From: JAJPHW01 sp963799065 | GTDB lineage: Bacteria > Acidobacteriota > Terriglobia > Terriglobales > Acidobacteriaceae | Assembly (NCBI GenBank): GCA_963799065.1 | Contig: CAWCVJ010000001.1 | Coordinates: forward strand, 2,232,001 to 2,296,000 | DNA length: 64,000 nucleotides | Direction of reading: 5' to 3' | Shown: positions 63,740 through 64,000 of the stretch, one piece after another | Layout of the letters: each line of letters opens with the position of its first letter | How positions within the stretch are numbered: position 1 is the stretch's first letter | Position numbers and translations under genes: made by a program | Notes under the pieces: model-generated | The model's input: only the letters and a program-made list of their open reading frames with translations | Databases searched by the model: none | Told to the model about the DNA's origin: nothing

Positions 63740-64000
63740 TCATCGCGATATACGCGCCGATCCGCCGCGCATCAGAGCCTCGACTTCGGAGAGCGTGGCC
63801 ATGCTGGTATCCCCCGGCGTGGTCATCGCCAAAGCCCCATGCGCAACGCCGCACTGGACGGCCCATTCCGCATCCTTCCCTGCAAGTATGCCAAAAATGA
63901 GGCCTGAAGCGAACGAGTCGCCGCCTCCTACGCGATCGAAGATTTCCAACGGTCGTTGCGGAATATGGATAATCTTTCCCTCGTATAAAGCGATCGCACC
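63740..64000 (-). CDS. PfkB-family sugar kinase, 5' end cut by window edge
   Basis: The frame stays open to the right edge, so the start lies outside. The visible 86 C-terminal residues begin GAIALYEGK and carry the PfkB signature 2 FDRVGGGDSFASGLIFGIL, with the catalytic Asp in GGGD. The sequence around IIHIPQRPLEIFDRVGGGD is closest in style to 2-dehydro-3-deoxygluconate kinases (KdgK), but only the last third is visible, so the sugar is not certain. It converges on the transglutaminase-like gene, nine bases apart. Confidence 0.82.
   Translation of the reverse strand, partial: GAIALYEGKIIHIPQRPLEIFDRVGGGDSFASGLIFGILAGKDAEWAVQCGVAHGALAMTTPGDTSMATLSEVEALMRGGSARISR

Overview
The window looks like a chromosomal segment of a member of the Acidobacteriota, probably class Terriglobia. 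This is an inference from gene content: a secreted FG-GAP/VCBS-repeat protein with an Ig-like tail, a periplasmic-propeller NarL-type sensor kinase, SLBB- and Wzi-type export proteins, and an ammonium-transporter/GOGAT block. No rRNA or marker protein in the window confirms it. There is no phage, insertion sequence, CRISPR array or toxin-antitoxin pair that I can support.

Layout. (1) 1-9 kb: secreted proteins bordering a polysaccharide locus. They include two paralogous uncharacterised proteins (2-1024, cut by the window edge, and 7319-8932 on the other strand), a small outer-membrane barrel, a frameshifted FG-GAP protein, a methyltransferase and another secreted protein of unknown function. 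(2) 9-37 kb: an almost continuous minus-strand Wzx/Wzy-dependent exopolysaccharide or capsule cluster. Read in transcription order from 37170 it encodes an SLBB export protein, a PAP2-Wzi fusion, a chain-length protein, a polymerase-like membrane protein, a GT4 glycosyltransferase, a UDP-GlcNAc 2-epimerase, a WbpE-like aminotransferase, a fused WbpB-WbpD enzyme, an AsnB-type amidotransferase, a second GT4, a second DegT aminotransferase, an initiating sugar-phosphate transferase, a CapD/FlaA1 dehydratase, two methyltransferases, an ATP-grasp-PHP fusion, a polysaccharide deacetylase-like protein and a flippase. (3) 37.7 kb: tRNA-Leu(UAA). (4) 38-49 kb: an alpha/beta hydrolase and a small zinc-ribbon-like protein, then a plus-strand run: a lipoprotein, a propeller sensor kinase, a NarL regulator and a series of small stress or detoxification-type proteins ending in a DUF305 protein and a YVTN propeller. 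(5) 49-60 kb: nitrogen assimilation on the minus strand (gltB, gltD, threonine ammonia-lyase, a secreted propeller-like protein, amtB). (6) 60-64 kb: the conserved module of circularly permuted ATP-grasp, alpha-E and transglutaminase-like proteins, then the end of a PfkB-family sugar kinase.

How they fit together. The polysaccharide genes support two nucleotide-amino-sugar routes. In the first, CapD/FlaA1 dehydratase plus a DegT aminotransferase would give a 4-amino-6-deoxy-HexNAc beside the initiating transferase. In the second, WbpB-D fusion plus WbpE-like aminotransferase plus 2-epimerase would give a diacetamido-mannuronic acid, possibly amidated by the AsnB homologue. The UDP-GlcNAc 6-dehydrogenase that must feed the second route is not in the window. 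Neither is a Wzc-type tyrosine kinase.

Three genes in or next to this cluster are split by single-base indels at short G/C runs (near 4126, 17836 and 24644). Coding continues cleanly in another frame each time, so they are either assembly errors or very recent mutations. The most unusual items are the ATP-grasp-PHP fusion, the PAP2-Wzi fusion, the fused WbpB-WbpD enzyme and the family of uncharacterised secreted proteins around 1-9 kb.
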